This document shows, in pieces, positions 61,258 to 64,000 of a stretch of DNA of 64,000 nt. This DNA comes from Circinella minor (lineage: Eukaryota; Mucoromycota; Mucoromycetes; Mucorales; Lichtheimiaceae), in contig JAEPRB010000116.1 of NCBI GenBank assembly GCA_016758965.1, forward strand, positions 1 through 64,000, read 5' to 3'. Every line of letters begins with the position of its first letter. Position 1 is the stretch's first letter. The position numbers were made by a program, and so were the translations under genes. The notes under the pieces were generated by a model. The model was not told the DNA's origin. It worked only from the letters and a program-made list of their open reading frames with translations, and ran no database searches.

Positions 61258-64000
61258 AATTGAATGTTTGTAATTATATAAACATATGTAATCGATATAG
61301 AAAGACCCGTTCAGATGTAATTCATTTATCCCGATATATCAATTCTTTAATTTTTTCTTTCATCATGCTTTAAATCTTATTAAATGAAAAAAAAAAACTA
61401 ATTTTCTTTTCTTCAAAAAGAAGAAACTGATTCGTTTCGTTCATTGTTTGGTCCTCAATGAAATTCTCATGATAATAAATAGTACAAGTGTTCCTTATTA
61501 AGCAACAATATGTATAACAATATCGTAACCATGAAAATAGTTATCATAGTAACATATGTACTATAATGACACTTTTGTTGTTTAGCATAAATCACATGCT
61601 CAAGTACGTTACCATAGCAACATGTAATTTAAAATTAGGTATCCCCATGGTTGTATTTACTGTAATTCATGCAAAGCACCATGAGAAACTATAAATATTT
61701 ACTCTAAAGCTTATACTGTTAGTATTGAAAAACATGCAAGTATACAATAATGTGCATTGTGAAAATCTTTTTTATTCAGAGACTTTTTCACCAATGATGA
61801 ATGTATCCTAATAATTTTCTCAACAATGGTCCCAAATTATATTTATAGCTCTAAAATACGATGTATCAAATTGGGAAAATTAGGATTCCCCCCAATCATC
61901 ATTGGTGAAATCCTGCATACTCACACACAATGCGTGCATTCTTTTTTTTTTTTTTTTTTTTTTTTTTTTGACAAAGCAGGAAAATTGATATATTTTATAT
62001 ATGCAAGATCATCTAAACGAAAAAAGATTATTCCTTCTGAATAAAATCCATGACATTTTGACAAAGTTATATACATATACACAGTATAACACTTGGAAAT
62101 ATATAAACGTAATACTTTTTGTTTTAACACATTTTATGTACTTTGCTATATGTGATTTGTTAATTACTTGATGTTCGATAGAAGAAACATTTGAAATTTC
62201 ATTTCAATATTCTAAAGTCCACCATGGATTTTGTTCTATCACACAACAACAACAACTAGTTGATAAAACCATTATCTACCATTCACTGTATAAACCTCGT
62301 TGCTAGGCACAATCTAGATATAATTATTACAGTTTATTTAACATACTACTTCACGTGTTACTCTCACACTCACATATATACATACATACACAACCGTATA
62401 GTAGCAGTGTGAAATCAAATGTAAAGATAACAATTAAGTATTATTGTATATTACAACCCAAGTAAATTTTTCTTCAACATGAGAAGAAAGAAAAAAAAAG
62501 GGGGGGCAGACTTTAATAAATGCACTATATTACTGAACTGGACACTCAATTAACAACCAATATATATGCAAACTTGATTTGTATATTATCTTACATTAAT
62601 ATTAACAGATTTTGTTGTGTCATGGTTATCCTGTTTATTTTTATTTTTACAAATTTATATATATTATCAGATCTCGTGATCGTTTTATTGTTACTAGCAT
62701 CGGATTATTAATCTTCAACCTCATTAGTATTGTTATCAACTTTAAGGTAAACCAATTTTTATTATATACAATCTTAAATTGTTTGCCAGGTATCATAAAT
62801 GAACATAGTATTCATAATATAGATTAGTGTAATTTGCTTATTACCCTTTTACTCAAATAATTATTACTCTCATTGGTCTGGGTTCCTTTTTTTTTTGAAT
62901 GATATCAATAGTAATGGAATCCCTCTCTCACATGCTGTTTTTCTGACGTCATGAACACTTTTCTGATCAGGCTTCATAATAACCAATTGTATGAAATGCT
63001 TTTTTATTGTGCCACCCAAGAAAAGAAAACATTTGATATATAAAGTTTTTGAATAGAGAATCCATATTGAACGCTGAGAGCTTTTGGGGGGTGCATGACA
63101 ATTATGACGTCTCAGAATGGACTCTACATAGGATATATAAAGGTCATCTGATCCTTTCTTTACAAAATCGGTCATGATGGTGATGTGAAAGGTATATAAC
63201 CAATAAGAATAACTCTTCAAAAAAAAAAGTGACTGGGTCAATTGTATAGTACATAAATAAACAGATAAAAATGGACGCCTATATCAAAAGTGGATAACGT
63301 TTGTGCTATCAATTTTTTTTGTTGTTGCCGATCTCGGGATTTTTGGTCTCCACCCTTCCCGAGTTATCCGTTTTTTTGATTTGTAGTGTAAATAATGATT
63401 TAATATTGTCATAAAGGATAAACAATATTGAATGGATCCCCTATTATATTATACTTTTCGAAACACCGCACAATCTTTATTCCTTTTTGTTTTTTGGTCT
63501 TTTGCTGTAATCTGATCAAGTATACATCATGTAATATAATTATGAAATGAGGGTTATTTCTATATTTACTTCTTACAAGAAAATTGGTTCCCTACTAGAT
63601 CGATCTATTGAATGGCTTCAAAAAAAAATACTGTTGAGATGTTGTAGATATAGTATAAGCCTATACTAAACAAAAAACAAAAAAAAAGACCAACACTATT
63701 CATGAAATTCTATTGGTTTACCCATTGTATAGAAAACGCATCAAATATTGAACTATTTTATTACTGATAACTGGATCAATTGAAAGAATTTCTTATGCAA
63801 AAATAAACTATCATTTTTTTTTTTAAAAAAAAAAAAAGTCGGGTAGTTTTACCAAAATATGCTAACGGATCCACAAAAAGAAAAAAAAACTCCCAATCAG
63901 GTTATAGTATCCGGGAAAGAGGGTCGGGTAAAATAACCAAAAATCCGGAAATTGAGATAATCCGTCCAAGTCAGAAACAAACGGGAAGGAATTAATATAA
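61258..64000 (+). repeat. Large direct repeat, copy 2 (runs off the window)
   Basis: Collinear with 49602-52551 in the same orientation, including GTTACCATAGCAAC (about 61609), TTAGGATTCCCCCCAATCAT (about 61880), the start of an ATATAC/CATACATA tract where copy 1 has (CA)n(TA)n, and GATCTCGGGATTTTTGGTCT (about 63330). Copy 2 is about 200 bp shorter overall because of small deletions. It starts within ten bases of the TA flanking the 6-kb element. Confidence 0.8.

Overview
The window looks like nuclear DNA of an early-diverging filamentous fungus, most likely a Mucoromycota (Mucorales-type) genome. The basis is the very AT-rich intergenic DNA full of homopolymers and microsatellites, many short GT-AG introns with A/T-rich codons, and the gene set (two-finger GATA factor, dual-domain fluoride exporter, P-type plasma-membrane H+-ATPase). 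The lineage is inferred; no marker gene such as rRNA is present. I saw no tRNA or rRNA gene and no CRISPR array.

Left part (1-19.6 kb) is ordinary gene space. It holds an O-fucosyltransferase-like type II membrane protein (3 exons), a CHL1/DDX11-type iron-sulphur DNA helicase (13 exons), a FEX/CrcB fluoride exporter on the minus strand, a GNAT acetyltransferase divergently transcribed from it across 181 bp, and, after 4.6 kb of low-complexity DNA, a GATA factor with two zinc fingers. Exon-intron structures were built by hand and keep frame throughout.

Middle part (20.6-38.1 kb) is a transposon graveyard. It contains a long fold-back element (22682-23604), a 459-bp element with a perfect 9-bp target duplication (23679-24137), two near-palindromic elements in opposite orientation (33601-33733 and 35807-35961), a 108-bp hairpin element, and a 6995-bp element (30481-37475) bounded by about 90-bp terminal inverted repeats and TA duplications. 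That large element carries a decayed Tc1/mariner-type transposase and a decayed F-box gene. Relics of the same F-box family lie outside it at 22 kb, 24.5 kb and 37.7 kb.

After a long non-coding stretch, the plasma-membrane proton pump gene (42588-45901, minus, 4 exons) is intact and has codon usage unlike its neighbours, as expected of a very highly expressed gene.

Right part (49.6-64 kb) contains a direct duplication of nearly 3 kb of non-coding DNA (about 49602-52551 and 61258-64000). Abutting the second copy is a 6070-bp TA-flanked element (55181-61250) with a Tc1-like transposase broken by two frameshifts and a separate multi-ORF cargo gene of unknown function. The two large elements share one plan: transposase at the left end on the minus strand, unrelated cargo further right on the minus strand, TA target sites. 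They have different terminal repeats. This is the most interesting system in the window.
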